A stretch of DNA of 64,000 bases from Solimonas aquatica (GTDB lineage: Bacteria > Pseudomonadota > Gammaproteobacteria > Nevskiales > Nevskiaceae): the NCBI RefSeq assembly GCF_900111015.1, contig NZ_FOFS01000001.1:186001-250000 (forward strand). The letters run 5' to 3'. The position numbers and the translations under genes were made by a program. Below the pieces are notes generated by a model that did not search any database, was not told the origin of the DNA, and saw nothing but the letters and a program-made list of their open reading frames with translations. Below, piece after piece: positions 53,708 to 62,725 of the stretch (within the stretch, counting starts at the first letter, position 1; each line of letters starts with the position of its first letter).

Positions 53708-54115
53708 TCAGGCGCCGACCTGATGCAGCCAGTCCTGCAGGTTGTAGTAGTTGGTGACGCGCGCCACCAGACCGTTCCTGATCTCGAAGAAGGCGCCGCC
53801 GGGCAGGCGATAGGTCTGGCCCTTGGCCGGCGGCAGACCTTCGTCGGTGTTGAGATAGGTGCCCAGCACCACGTACTCGGCGGCGGCGCGGCTGCCGTCC
53901 TCGCTGACGCTGACCACGATGTCCACGATCTGCTCGCGGTAGCACTTGTTCATGCGCTCGATGAACCTGTGAAACGCGGCCTTGCCGGTTTCCCGTCCGC
54001 CCTGGTTGATGTCGTGGGCGATGTCTTCGCTGAGCATCGCGAAGAACTTGTCCCATTCGCTGGCGTTGAAGGCGGCGTAGTAGCGGCGGATCAGATCGGC
54101 GGTGGTCTGGGACAT
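53708..54115 (-). CDS. SnoaL-like / nuclear-transport-factor-2-fold protein
   Basis: 135 residues with the cone-shaped NTF2 fold pattern: LIRRYYAAFNASEWDKFFAM at the start and GGAFFEIRNGLVARVTNYYN near the end. Family members include ketosteroid-isomerase-like enzymes and small binding proteins. It lies 33 nt upstream of the GNAT gene on the same strand. Confidence 0.85.
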   Translation of the reverse strand: MSQTTADLIRRYYAAFNASEWDKFFAMLSEDIAHDINQGGRETGKAAFHRFIERMNKCYREQIVDIVVSVSEDGSRAAAEYVVLGTYLNTDEGLPPAKGQTYRLPGGAFFEIRNGLVARVTNYYNLQDWLHQVGA

Positions 54116-54182
54116 CGGAATGCTCCGGGAAGGGGAACACCGATTTTATCCGCGATACACCGCCGTCTGCGCGTCGGGGTTT

Positions 54183-56216
54183 TCAGAAGCCCAGTTTCAG
54201 GCGTGCCCAGAAGAAGCGGCCCGGTTCGTAGACGCGGCTGGCCGTGGGATAGCCCGCCACCGCCGAGCCGCCCCGGCTCAGGTGTTCGGCATAGGCTCGG
54301 TCCAGCACATTGTCCACGCCCGCGCTGGCCAGCAGCTTCGGCGTGGGCTGCCAGGCCAGGTTCAGCGCCAGCGTGGTGAAGCCTGCGGTCTGGCCCAGGT
54401 CCTGACCGACCACATTGCCGTAACCGGGCTGCACGCGGTGCTGCGCGGCCACCAGGCGCCAGGTGCCGGCGATGCTGTAGGGCCCATGGCGATAGTCCAG
54501 GCCGACGCGGCCGTCCAGCGGCGGGGTCTGTGCCAAAGCGTTGTGCTGGGTCTGGTCCTGCGCATGCACATAGGCCAGGGCGCCCCGCGCGTTCAGACCC
54601 GAACTCAGCGCCCAGGCCAGATCAGCTTCGCCGCCCCAGCGCGTGACATCGACGTTGTAGGCGCAGCTGCTCAAGCCCGCAGCACAAGAGGCGCCCAGCG
54701 CGGTGCTGGCGGTGAGCAGGTAGTCATCGACGCGACCATAGAAGGCCGACAGCGAGGCGCGCAGGCGCTCGCCGCGCCACAGCGCGCCGGTATCCAGCTG
54801 CGTGAGCTTCTCCGGCGCCAGCTGCGCCGTCGGCAGCAGGCCGGCATAGGTGGTGGCTTCCCAGTAGTCCAGCGGCCGTTCGGCATGGCCCAGGCCCAGA
54901 TAGGCCAGCACCGGCCGCTGTGCGAGCTGCTGTTCGTAGCGCAGGAAACCGCTCTTGAGACTGTCGCTGCGCTGCGCGTCCACGCCGCCGTAGGCATTGA
55001 CGCTGCGCTTGCCCAGATAGGCGTCATAGCGCGCGCCGGCCAGCAGGCGCGACTGCGGGCTCAGCGTCTGCCGCAGCTCGGCGTAGGCGCCGCTGATGTG
55101 CGCGTCCATGTCGCGGCCCCAGGCGTAGCTGCCGATACCGGCCTGCGTGCCGGCGCTGTACTTGCGCAGGCTGTGAATGTTCTGCTGATGATCCAGGCCC
55201 AGGTTCAGCAGCGTGGCCTCGCCCAGCGGCAGATCGCTGGACAGGCGAAAGCCCTGCGTCTCGCGCTTGGGATTGCCGACCATGTACATCATCGCCGTGC
55301 GCGTGCGCAGGCTGAAGTTGTCCATGACATGGTCGATGTCGGTGTAATAGAGCTGCGCCTTGAGCTTGCGCAGCGGACCAAGCTGCTCGCGCTCGTAGCG
55401 CAGGTTGTAGCCGATGCGGTCGAACTTCACGCCGTCCATGCTGCGGTCGGCGTAAGCGGCTTCGGCCGAACTGCTCACCGCCGACAGCTCGATGCGATCA
55501 CCGCTGCCGCCTTGCCAGCCGGCGAGGCCGGTGGCGTTCTTGCGCGTGTACGCCGAGTGCACGCGGCGGCCGGCGCCGTCTTGGTAATCCTCGGCATCGG
55601 CGTAGCTGGCGATGGCCTCGCCATAGAACTGCTCGCCGGCGGCGCGCAGATCGAGATGGCTGTCCAGGCGCTGCCAGCTGCCGGCCAGCAGGCTGGCATC
55701 GGCATGCAGGCCGCGCTCGCGCTGGCGCTGCGGGTCACGCTCGAAGCTGACCACGCCGGCGAGATTGCCGTTGCCGTAACGCACGGTCTGCGGACCCTTG
55801 ATCACCGTCACCAGATCGTAGGCTTCCGGAAACACGTAAGCGGTGGGCGGGTCCATGCGCATGCCGCAGCCGCCGAGCAGTTCGGCGCCGTCCACCAGCA
55901 GATTCAGACGCGAACCGGCCAGGCCGCGCAGCACCGGATCACCATCGGTGCCGCCTTTGCGGATCATGCTGAAGCCCGGCACGTTCTTGAGGTAACTGGC
56001 GCCATCGTTGGCCGGCACCGGCTGCTGCGGCGCCTTGGCGTCGAGATTCAGCTGCAGCGGCTCGCTCATGCGCGGCGAGCTGACGATCACTTCCTCCAGG
56101 GCATCGCGTTCGGCGGCGACGCCGCGGCTGGCATACAGGGCGGCGGCGAGCGCCAGGGGGGTCAGCACAAAGGTGCAGGCCGCGCGACCTGCGCGCAGCT
56201 CAAATGTCGTGGACAT
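54183..56216 (-). CDS. oprC: OprC/NosA-type TonB-dependent copper receptor
   Basis: 677 residues. The plug carries GGCGMRMDPPTAYVFPEAYD, with Cys117 and Met121 in the C-x-x-x-M arrangement used to bind copper in Pseudomonas OprC, followed by IKGPQTVRYGNGNLAG. The barrel ends in FFWARLKLGF. A DUF2946 gene upstream, a frequent partner of copper receptors, supports the assignment. It imports copper across the outer membrane. Confidence 0.88.
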   Translation of the reverse strand: MSTTFELRAGRAACTFVLTPLALAAALYASRGVAAERDALEEVIVSSPRMSEPLQLNLDAKAPQQPVPANDGASYLKNVPGFSMIRKGGTDGDPVLRGLAGSRLNLLVDGAELLGGCGMRMDPPTAYVFPEAYDLVTVIKGPQTVRYGNGNLAGVVSFERDPQRQRERGLHADASLLAGSWQRLDSHLDLRAAGEQFYGEAIASYADAEDYQDGAGRRVHSAYTRKNATGLAGWQGGSGDRIELSAVSSSAEAAYADRSMDGVKFDRIGYNLRYEREQLGPLRKLKAQLYYTDIDHVMDNFSLRTRTAMMYMVGNPKRETQGFRLSSDLPLGEATLLNLGLDHQQNIHSLRKYSAGTQAGIGSYAWGRDMDAHISGAYAELRQTLSPQSRLLAGARYDAYLGKRSVNAYGGVDAQRSDSLKSGFLRYEQQLAQRPVLAYLGLGHAERPLDYWEATTYAGLLPTAQLAPEKLTQLDTGALWRGERLRASLSAFYGRVDDYLLTASTALGASCAAGLSSCAYNVDVTRWGGEADLAWALSSGLNARGALAYVHAQDQTQHNALAQTPPLDGRVGLDYRHGPYSIAGTWRLVAAQHRVQPGYGNVVGQDLGQTAGFTTLALNLAWQPTPKLLASAGVDNVLDRAYAEHLSRGGSAVAGYPTASRVYEPGRFFWARLKLGF

Positions 56217-56314
56217 GGGAAAACGCTCCGCGCTCGCCGGACGGCGAGCAAGCCAATCTCAACTCGTTTGTTCAGAAGGCGCCCGCCGAGGCATTGCGTA
56301 CTTCGGCGGGCGAA

Positions 56315-56782
56315 TCAGTTAAGGAAGATCCAGCGGTGAGCGTTCAGCGGAGGGGCACGCAGCGGCGGCAGTACCACGAGTTGCACACGCGGATACAGGC
56401 GTGCCAGAACAAAAGCGGGAACGGCCCAGACGGCGAGAAAGCCCGGCACCGCCAGCAGCGCCGGTGCGGCGGCGGCCGGTGCGTGCAGGCTGGCGCAGAG
56501 CGCACAAGGCGCATCCGCCATCTTCGACTGCGTGAGTGTGCGGGTATCCAGCGAATCCGGCACCGGCACTTGCGACAACACACTGGCCGGCGTGCCGCAG
56601 AAGGCGTACAGCAGCGGATTGCCGCTGCGCTGCGCCATGTCCTGTGCATGCAGCAGCGGCAGGACGAGCTGCGCCAGCAACGCCAGAACGGCGAGCGCGG
56701 CGGGCAGCTGGCGGTGGCGCAGGACTTGTAGCACAGCCGCATTGTGCAAATGCGCGCGCCAAACCGGCCCGGCGCAGGTCAT
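56315..56782 (-). CDS. DUF2946-family protein
   Basis: Up to 155 residues. A hydrophobic N-terminal helix (LPAALAVLALLAQLVLPLLH), a C-x-x-C in DAPCALCASLHA, a second helix (LLAVPGFLAVWAVPAFVLA) and the closing RAPPLNAH fit DUF2946, whose genes cluster with copper receptors. The start is uncertain: neither the ATG at 56782 nor a GTG at 56734 has a good binding site. Confidence 0.75.
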   Translation of the reverse strand: MTCAGPVWRAHLHNAAVLQVLRHRQLPAALAVLALLAQLVLPLLHAQDMAQRSGNPLLYAFCGTPASVLSQVPVPDSLDTRTLTQSKMADAPCALCASLHAPAAAAPALLAVPGFLAVWAVPAFVLARLYPRVQLVVLPPLRAPPLNAHRWIFLN

Positions 56783-56931
56783 GGCTATTTGCTGGAAAAT
56801 GCGCTAGCCGCTGCGCTGCACGGTCAGGGCTCGTGCAGTTTGCGGTTGCCGCAGCCGCGTCGCGAGTCAGCTCGCGCCCTGGCCTGGCGAAACGCCACGC
56901 TTTCGACAAGTACACCACCCGGATCATCGCC

Positions 56932-57465
56932 ATGGACATCGCGCACTTCGCCAGACTGGCTGCCTACAACCGCTGGATGAACGACAAGGTCTTCGACGCC
57001 GCACAGGCCCTGGGCGAAGACGCAGCGCACGAAGCCATGGGCGCCTTCTTCGGTTCCATCCTCGGCACGCTCAACCACCTGGCCGTCGCCGACACCGTAT
57101 GGCTGCAACGCCTGGCCCGTCACCCCGCCGCATTCGCGAGCCTGGCGCCGGTGCGTTCCCTGCCGACGCCCAGCGCGCTGAACCAGATGCTGTTCGACTC
57201 GCTGGCCACGCTGCGTCCCTATCGACAGCTGCTGGACGAGACCTTGATCGGCTTCTGCGAAGAGCTGAAGGGGGAACAGCTCGACGCGCCCTTCGATTAT
57301 CAATCCATGAAAGGCCAGCCGTATCGCAAACGGCTATCGGATGTGCTGCTGCATGTGTTCAATCATCAGACGCATCATCGCGGGCAGGTCACGACGCTGC
57401 TGATGCAGCGCGGGGTTGATCCGGGAGCGACGGATTTGATTTTGATGGTGCCGGAGTGGGGGTGA
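56932..57465 (+). CDS. DinB-family metal-dependent protein
   Basis: 177 residues, a four-helix bundle. The three metal-binding His sites fit LGTLNHLAVADTVW and FNHQTHHRGQVTTLL. Family members are often thiol transferases or stress proteins; the exact role here is unknown. The frame is open upstream, but the ATG at 56932 gives the standard start (MDIAHFARLAAYNRWMN). Confidence 0.9.
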   Translation: MDIAHFARLAAYNRWMNDKVFDAAQALGEDAAHEAMGAFFGSILGTLNHLAVADTVWLQRLARHPAAFASLAPVRSLPTPSALNQMLFDSLATLRPYRQLLDETLIGFCEELKGEQLDAPFDYQSMKGQPYRKRLSDVLLHVFNHQTHHRGQVTTLLMQRGVDPGATDLILMVPEWG

Positions 57466-57673
57466 GGGGCGGGTGGGCGAGTAGGGCGGAACTGCTTCGG
57501 CTGCTTTGTGCCAGAAGCGGACGGTCGCGACCCCTGCGTACATGCGCCCATTTTAAAGCTGTACAAGGCAAGACGGCGCGGGTTGGCGAATTCGTTCTTT
57601 TCACTCACACGATACTTACTGTCCACAACACTCGACTAGCCTCATGGCGCTTACACGCGCACGCTTAAAGCGA

Positions 57674-59227
57674 TTAGATGTAGTAGCGAAAGGGCAATGG
57701 CGGTAACTTCTCATCCATAGGGCCAGCCGTCAGAATCTCGCCTACCGCATCGGCGAAACGCAGCGTGACCGGTGAGCCGTCGCCGAATATGCAGGCGTTG
57801 TAGTTGAGCTTGGTGAGCCCCAATATGTCCTTTATAACTTGGATGATGTCCGCGTCCCCCAAGCTGACTTCGACTTCCAACGGTGTCGGAACCTCCCAGC
57901 CCGGATAAGTCTGCAAGCGTGGGGTGTAACCAAGCGACCAAAGAAAAGCCTTCTTCGGACTCACTACGTAGGCGGTTCCTCGGAGCACCGGCGTCTTTCC
58001 TTCTGCGCGAAAAAGTTTGGTCTCAAAGGCCCGGCGGATGCGTACTGCCACAACTGACGTACCGGCTGGCGCCGCTGACAAAAAGCCGTTCCATTCCTCC
58101 TCATTGAAGCGAGTGCGGCCGTGCACGAACACCTCCCGAGGCGCAACTCCGTGCTCGTCGCGATATGCGGCAATCACAGTGTCGATTATCTCAGCGGCCT
58201 TCTCCCCTGAAAGATGGTACTGGCGTGAATCTTCCGAGTACCACTTGCCGATGGCGCCCCGGAACACCACACCATCGCCAGAATCGAGAAACATCTGGGC
58301 GCCACAACATGCATTGTCCCCGTTGGGCTGCGTGGTGATCTGTTTGAAGACTAATCCCACATAGCACACCCCCGGGCGCACGCCTTTCAGTATCCAGGGT
58401 TTTCCTTCGTTCTTGAAGAACGCAGTCGTGCAGATATTCCAGGCGACCGTCGCAGGGTCGTCAATCCGCCGCACCGGTTGTCCGCGTTTATCAACCTGCA
58501 CCCAAGGCGCCAAGGTCGTCTCGCGCAACACTTGTACAGCAATCCGCGAACTAAGAAGCCGACGTTTGAGCTGATGATGGAAGTTCACCTCGTATGCTTC
58601 CACTGCCAGAGTCTTCTGTGCTTCTTCCTGCACCTCGTCGAAGAGAAACCCGGCACCACCTGACATCAAAGCCTGCGCCTGTTTGGCCCGCATCGGCAGG
58701 CGGCTCTTCGTACGCTGCTTGTGCGGGATATCCTGCTTGGGCCGTCCCCACTTGAATACTTCTTCGGGCACGACTACGAACCAGAACATCGGCGTAGCTT
58801 CCTGCTCGCGGTGATAGCGCAGGAGCGGCTCTTCGAATAGCGTGACCGCCTCGTGAACCCCTTCGTGACGGTTCTCTCGGCGAATGGCCTCGGACAGGGC
58901 GTTGGCTTCGACTGAGATCTGCGCCATTGGCCTCGCAGGCATTGCGCAGCCGAATACCGCTTCGAATCCCGGCCACGCCATCCGATGGGCACGATCAGTT
59001 TCCGTCGAAATTTGGCCGCGAACCGTGCCGACCCATTCGTCGAATCGCGCCAATCCTGCTGCAGTCCCAATCACCCCGAAGCGTAGATTCCCACCGCCGG
59101 GAATCGGCTTGAAGGGGCCAAAGAAGAAAAGTCCATCCTTGGCATACTCGCACTCCTGTCCGTACCCGAACTCCAATGCGGGCTCGTCAATGTGCAAGGT
59201 ATATGGTTCGAAGGGCTGATTGATCAT
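57674..59227 (-). CDS. short prokaryotic Argonaute (MID-PIWI) of a SPARTA system
   Basis: 517 residues, the size of short pAgo proteins (about 500), lacking N and PAZ domains. A MID domain covers about 120-280; the likely guide 5'-phosphate site includes FHHQLKRRLLSSRIAVQVLR. PIWI follows. Catalytic positions look lost: CYVGLVF has no Asp where active PIWI has G-x-D, and FVHGRTRF has His for the Asp of the usual R-D-G-R. It should therefore bind guide and target without cutting. The C terminus ends in aromatic FRYYI. It overlaps the TIR-APAZ gene by ATGA. Family use: RNA-guided sensing of invading DNA. Confidence 0.92.
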   Translation of the reverse strand: MINQPFEPYTLHIDEPALEFGYGQECEYAKDGLFFFGPFKPIPGGGNLRFGVIGTAAGLARFDEWVGTVRGQISTETDRAHRMAWPGFEAVFGCAMPARPMAQISVEANALSEAIRRENRHEGVHEAVTLFEEPLLRYHREQEATPMFWFVVVPEEVFKWGRPKQDIPHKQRTKSRLPMRAKQAQALMSGGAGFLFDEVQEEAQKTLAVEAYEVNFHHQLKRRLLSSRIAVQVLRETTLAPWVQVDKRGQPVRRIDDPATVAWNICTTAFFKNEGKPWILKGVRPGVCYVGLVFKQITTQPNGDNACCGAQMFLDSGDGVVFRGAIGKWYSEDSRQYHLSGEKAAEIIDTVIAAYRDEHGVAPREVFVHGRTRFNEEEWNGFLSAAPAGTSVVAVRIRRAFETKLFRAEGKTPVLRGTAYVVSPKKAFLWSLGYTPRLQTYPGWEVPTPLEVEVSLGDADIIQVIKDILGLTKLNYNACIFGDGSPVTLRFADAVGEILTAGPMDEKLPPLPFRYYI

Positions 59228-60576
59228 TCGTGCTCCTCCTCGACCTGCTCCGAGCCGCCCTCGACCAATTCTTCTGCCTCTTCTTCGGTGTTCGGCACGA
59301 AGGCCGCCTCCGTGTCATAGCTGCGCTGCAAAGTTAGTTGTACGAGGCGCGGATCGATGGTCATGGACGCTCCTCCGCCGAGGGGGACTTCCGCGGTCTC
59401 GGCATCGAAACCGAAGAGTTCTGCCAGCAGGGCCGAGAGCAGGTCGCGCCAGCGGTCATTCCACCATGCCTTGCAGTGCTTGCGCCGGTACTGCTTCTGA
59501 TCCTCGAAGGGCTTCACGCCGTCGGCGGAAAAGACTACCTCGGCGCGCAGGTCGATCCGCGGACGCAGGCCCGCAGCAACACGGAACGAAAGGCCAAAGT
59601 GCCAAGTGAGTTCCTTCGCCCTCCCCACTAATACGCGATCCCCCCGCTTGCCGTTTAGCTTTCGATAATGGCCAACGTTCGCTGGCCTCCAGTTAGCGGG
59701 CACGAACCAGCGGTGCTCCCCAAACCGCACAAGCCCGGCTCGGGCCAAAGTATTTTCGAAGCCTTGCCGCAGTATGCTCGCAAGCATGCGCCGCGCATCA
59801 CCCCCGTCGATGTCTGGCACTCCTACCGCAGTGCCACCAGCGAACTCCGTTGTTGTAGCTCGATAGGCCGGCACCAACTCGAAACCTTCCGGTGTCATCG
59901 AGCCTACCGCGCCAGGCTCTATGAACCCGAGTACAAGCCGCATATAGGGCGCATGCGGCCACGGGAGCTTGTCATGGTGGTTCAGCAGCTCCGGCGCAGT
60001 GAGCGCGGTCCGGTAGTAGTGAAGCTCACTCGGCAGCCGTAGAATCTGCACACGGTTGAGGTAGGCCACCTCCGGCTCGTCATTTACGCGCAGCGTCGAG
60101 GTCGCCAGATGCCGCGCCACCTTTAGTACGTCGGGATTGCCAGCGAAACAGGCGATGGAGTCGCGGTCAAAGGCATCGATAACCTGCATCAGCCCTTGGT
60201 GCCATGACGTGCTGAAGTCGATCCCGTTTAGCCTTTTAAGTTGGATGGGAAACTCATCCCAGGATATTTCGTCGCCCCGGATCGGAATGATGAAACGCGA
60301 ATCCCGGATGGCTTTAGCCACACTGCTGGCTTCCGCGATTTCGTTGAGTACGCCTTGGCGGTCCACCGAATTCCGGGTCACGATGCATAGAACCCGATTC
60401 GACTCATTTCGAATCGCCGCCTGAATGTCGCCCCAGAAGGGATCTCCGCCCTTGAGTTGTTTCAGGTCCACCCAAACGCGGTAGCCCATCGACGACAGCC
60501 GCGCAGCCAGCCATCCTGCGATAGCGTTGTCGTCTGGTGTCGCGTGACTGATGAAGATCGTTTCCCGCTTTGGCAT
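59224..60576 (-). CDS. TIR-APAZ NADase effector of a SPARTA system
   Basis: 450 residues, the same length as the characterised Maribacter TIR-APAZ. The TIR domain is about 1-140 (IFISHATPDDNAIAGWLAAR; YRVWVDLKQLKGGDPFW). Glu79 in QGVLNEIAEAS matches the NADase Glu (E77 in Maribacter, from memory). The rest is APAZ, which pairs with the Argonaute, and it ends in a very acidic tail. On target recognition the complex oligomerises and depletes NAD(P)+, killing the infected cell. The start is the ATG at 60576, with AGGAGG 8 nt upstream; a TTG at 60582 sits too close to that site. Base composition is more AT-rich than its surroundings. Confidence 0.93.
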   Translation of the reverse strand: MPKRETIFISHATPDDNAIAGWLAARLSSMGYRVWVDLKQLKGGDPFWGDIQAAIRNESNRVLCIVTRNSVDRQGVLNEIAEASSVAKAIRDSRFIIPIRGDEISWDEFPIQLKRLNGIDFSTSWHQGLMQVIDAFDRDSIACFAGNPDVLKVARHLATSTLRVNDEPEVAYLNRVQILRLPSELHYYRTALTAPELLNHHDKLPWPHAPYMRLVLGFIEPGAVGSMTPEGFELVPAYRATTTEFAGGTAVGVPDIDGGDARRMLASILRQGFENTLARAGLVRFGEHRWFVPANWRPANVGHYRKLNGKRGDRVLVGRAKELTWHFGLSFRVAAGLRPRIDLRAEVVFSADGVKPFEDQKQYRRKHCKAWWNDRWRDLLSALLAELFGFDAETAEVPLGGGASMTIDPRLVQLTLQRSYDTEAAFVPNTEEEAEELVEGGSEQVEEEHE

Positions 60577-60961
60577 CCCCAATGCCTCCTCGGTAGCTTT
60601 GGCTCAATTAGCATACTGCACACGCGGTTCATTCTCGGAAGTTTGCTTTGCCGCGCAGCCAGATGCCGCTCGCGCGAGGCCATTCGGGCGTTTGAGCAAA
60701 TAAAGTGCGTGATCAAACAGCAGGCGTACGTCACCACCAGTCGGCCAATAGCCGGCGACTATATATGCCAAGTCATGCTTGTTTGAGAAAAGGAGAGCCC
60801 GACAGATGCGCGGCTGGCTCAAAAAGCGAATAGGCCATCGAGATGGTATGTCCATGCCCCCCCTTTCGTCTGTCCGCTTAGGGCTGAAAGCTGCCAATCC
60901 CCCTCCCACAATGTCAGGCTCTTCCCGGCATCAATCGCCTCATGCGCCAAAAGTCCCGCAG
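60577..60961. other. 385-bp gap between hipA and the SPARTA genes
   Basis: AT-richer than the surroundings. It should carry the promoter for the TIR-APAZ gene: an AGGAGG binding site is at 60590-60585, and TATATAG-like sequence on the minus strand near 60772 may be a -10 element, without a matching -35 box. Short ORFs (for example about 60604-60909 minus) show no recognisable domain, so I do not call them genes. Confidence 0.4.
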
Positions 60962-62266
60962 CTACTCCCCAAACCTCACCCGATGCGCCCGCCCAATCAT
61001 ACTGCGCTGCGCCTTGCTCACGCCCGCCTGCTTCGCAAACGCCGGCCAGCGCTTCACGGCTGCCAGCACCTCTTCCAGCAGCAGCTTGTCGCGTCCGCGC
61101 TTGAGACCGGCGTGCTTGGCGCAGGCGCGGAAGTCGGCGAGGGTGAAGCCGTCGCTTTTGCCGTTGAGCGTCATCTGGTGGCGCGCGGTCCAGGCGCCGT
61201 CGGGGTTGTAGCTGTAGGTGAGATCGAAGGCGGGCGCCAGTGACCATTGCCCTTCGCGGTTCATGAGAAAGGCGATGTTCTTCACGTGGTCGTCCTGGTT
61301 GCGTGCCACCACGTTGAACAGCATGCGGCGGAATTGTTGTTCCAGATCGGCCATCGGCAGGTTCAGGGCGCGGATTGCGAGCAGGGCCTGTTCATAGCTG
61401 TAGGCGCCGGGCAGGTTGTAGTCGTAGTGCGCCAGCGCGGCCAGGGATTGCATGTGCAGCTTGCCGCCCTCGGCGGTGCGGTCGAAGCGTCGCGTCATGA
61501 AGTGGCGACGGCCGTTTTCTTCCAGCAGACGGCATTCGCTCATGGTGATGCCCGCCGCCTGCGCCATCAGCGCGTAGGCGTATTCGATGGCGCCGTAGCC
61601 CTTGGGGTCTTCCAGTTCCTTGTCCTTGTTGCCGCTCACGCCGTCGAACTTCAGCAGCCAGTAGCCGAAGCCGGCACCGGCCGGCACCTGGCCGGAGCGC
61701 ACTTCGTTGCTGTCGGGGTTCCAGGCGATGAGGGCCTTGGCGCGCGCGCCGCCGGCGGACGTGCCGACGCGCAGGATGTCCTGCAGCGCGGCCTGACGCC
61801 GGGCGCTGCGAAAGCTCGCTTTCAGATTCTTGCGCTGGGTGAGGATTTCCGAGGCCAGCGCGACCAGTGCGCCCACGTCCACGGCTTCGCTCTGACGTGG
61901 TGTCGCGGGGCCGATGGCCGGCAGGAATTCCAGCGCGCCCATGCCGCGCGCGCCGGTGTAGCAGAGGCGCTCCACGGCATTGAAGCTCTGCGGGCTGCGG
62001 CCCTGCGTGGCCAGCCAGGCGTCGATCAGCGCGTTGCCGAACTTGTCCGGGAGGCTGTCTGCCAGCAGGCCCGGCAGACCATGGAAGCTGATGCGGGGCA
62101 GGGCGGGGAACTCATACACCCGCGTATCCAGCGGCATGGTCAGGGGTGAAAGCTGGATGCCGCTTTCAACAAAGGCCGGGTCGTATTCAAAGGCGGCGTG
62201 GTCACGACCGGCCACCATCGACACCGCGCCGATGCGGCGCCCCCAGAGCCGCACCTCGGCGATCAC
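60962..62266 (-). CDS. hipA: HipA-family serine/threonine kinase toxin
   Basis: 434 residues from a GTG at 62266. HipA blocks are visible: FHGLPGLLADSLPDKFG, VGTSAGGARAKALIAW, the catalytic Asp in RNQDDHVKNIAFLMN, and LAPAFDLTYS. HipA kinases phosphorylate aminoacyl-tRNA synthetases and induce dormancy. The start overlaps the hipB stop by GTGA. Confidence 0.93.
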   Translation of the reverse strand: MIAEVRLWGRRIGAVSMVAGRDHAAFEYDPAFVESGIQLSPLTMPLDTRVYEFPALPRISFHGLPGLLADSLPDKFGNALIDAWLATQGRSPQSFNAVERLCYTGARGMGALEFLPAIGPATPRQSEAVDVGALVALASEILTQRKNLKASFRSARRQAALQDILRVGTSAGGARAKALIAWNPDSNEVRSGQVPAGAGFGYWLLKFDGVSGNKDKELEDPKGYGAIEYAYALMAQAAGITMSECRLLEENGRRHFMTRRFDRTAEGGKLHMQSLAALAHYDYNLPGAYSYEQALLAIRALNLPMADLEQQFRRMLFNVVARNQDDHVKNIAFLMNREGQWSLAPAFDLTYSYNPDGAWTARHQMTLNGKSDGFTLADFRACAKHAGLKRGRDKLLLEEVLAAVKRWPAFAKQAGVSKAQRSMIGRAHRVRFGE

Positions 62267-62625
62267 GTCTCATCACCCCAGGCCCAGCCTGCGGCCTTGC
62301 TGGTGCTGCGCGGCGGCGTCTTGGTCTTGCGCACGCGCTGGCGTTGCGGCCCCTGCTGCGCCAGCTGTGCCAGCGGCCCCGGCCTGACTTCCGGCAGCAG
62401 CAGCTCAAGACGATCCAGCAGGCCCAGCACGCGGCACACGCGCAGGAAGCCGGAGAGTTGGGTGGCGGCTTCGCCCTGCTCCAGGCGCTGCACCGTGCGC
62501 AGCCCCAGCCCGGCTTGCTCCGCGAGCTGCTGCTGCGTGAGATGGCGAGACAGACGCTGCTGCATCAGCCGCTGTCCCAGCAGCTTCAGCAGCGCTTCGT
62601 CCGTGAGCTGGGCGTCGATCTTCAT
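62263..62625 (-). CDS. hipB: HipB-like XRE-family antitoxin
   Basis: 120 residues from the ATG at 62625. The helix-turn-helix is LTQQQLAEQAGLGLRTVQRLEQG. A basic C-terminal tail (QRQRVRKTKTPPRSTSK) follows. It neutralises HipA and represses the operon; palindromes sit just upstream. A GTG at 62652 would add nine residues and lies inside the putative operator region. Confidence 0.9.
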   Translation of the reverse strand: MKIDAQLTDEALLKLLGQRLMQQRLSRHLTQQQLAEQAGLGLRTVQRLEQGEAATQLSGFLRVCRVLGLLDRLELLLPEVRPGPLAQLAQQGPQRQRVRKTKTPPRSTSKAAGWAWGDET

Positions 62626-62628
62626 ATG

Positions 62629-62694
62629 CGCCAAAAATGGCGTATAAAACACCTGGAGTCAAGTTAATACGCCATTTATGACGTATTAACTTGA
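62629..62694. promoter_or_regulatory. candidate hipBA operator region
   Basis: Two palindromes precede hipB: a perfect 13-bp inverted repeat (62659-62671 TCAAGTTAATACG with 62682-62694, 10-nt spacer) and CGCCA-AAAA-TGGCG at 62629-62642. The former is strikingly AT-rich for this genome. HipB proteins repress from such repeats; the promoter probably lies within it. Confidence 0.6.
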
Positions 62695-62725
62695 GCCGAA
62701 ACAGGCGCCTTGTGCGGGCGTTCCG

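Noticed and set aside
57375-57626. Short minus-strand frame between the DinB-family gene and Argonaute
   Set aside because: It overlaps the DinB-family gene, lacks a ribosome binding site, and looks like a typical spurious intergenic ORF.
60819-61247. Minus-strand frame ending in a coherent-looking Trp/Gly-rich tail
   Set aside because: Most of it overlaps hipA in another frame, and the tail alone matches no family I know.
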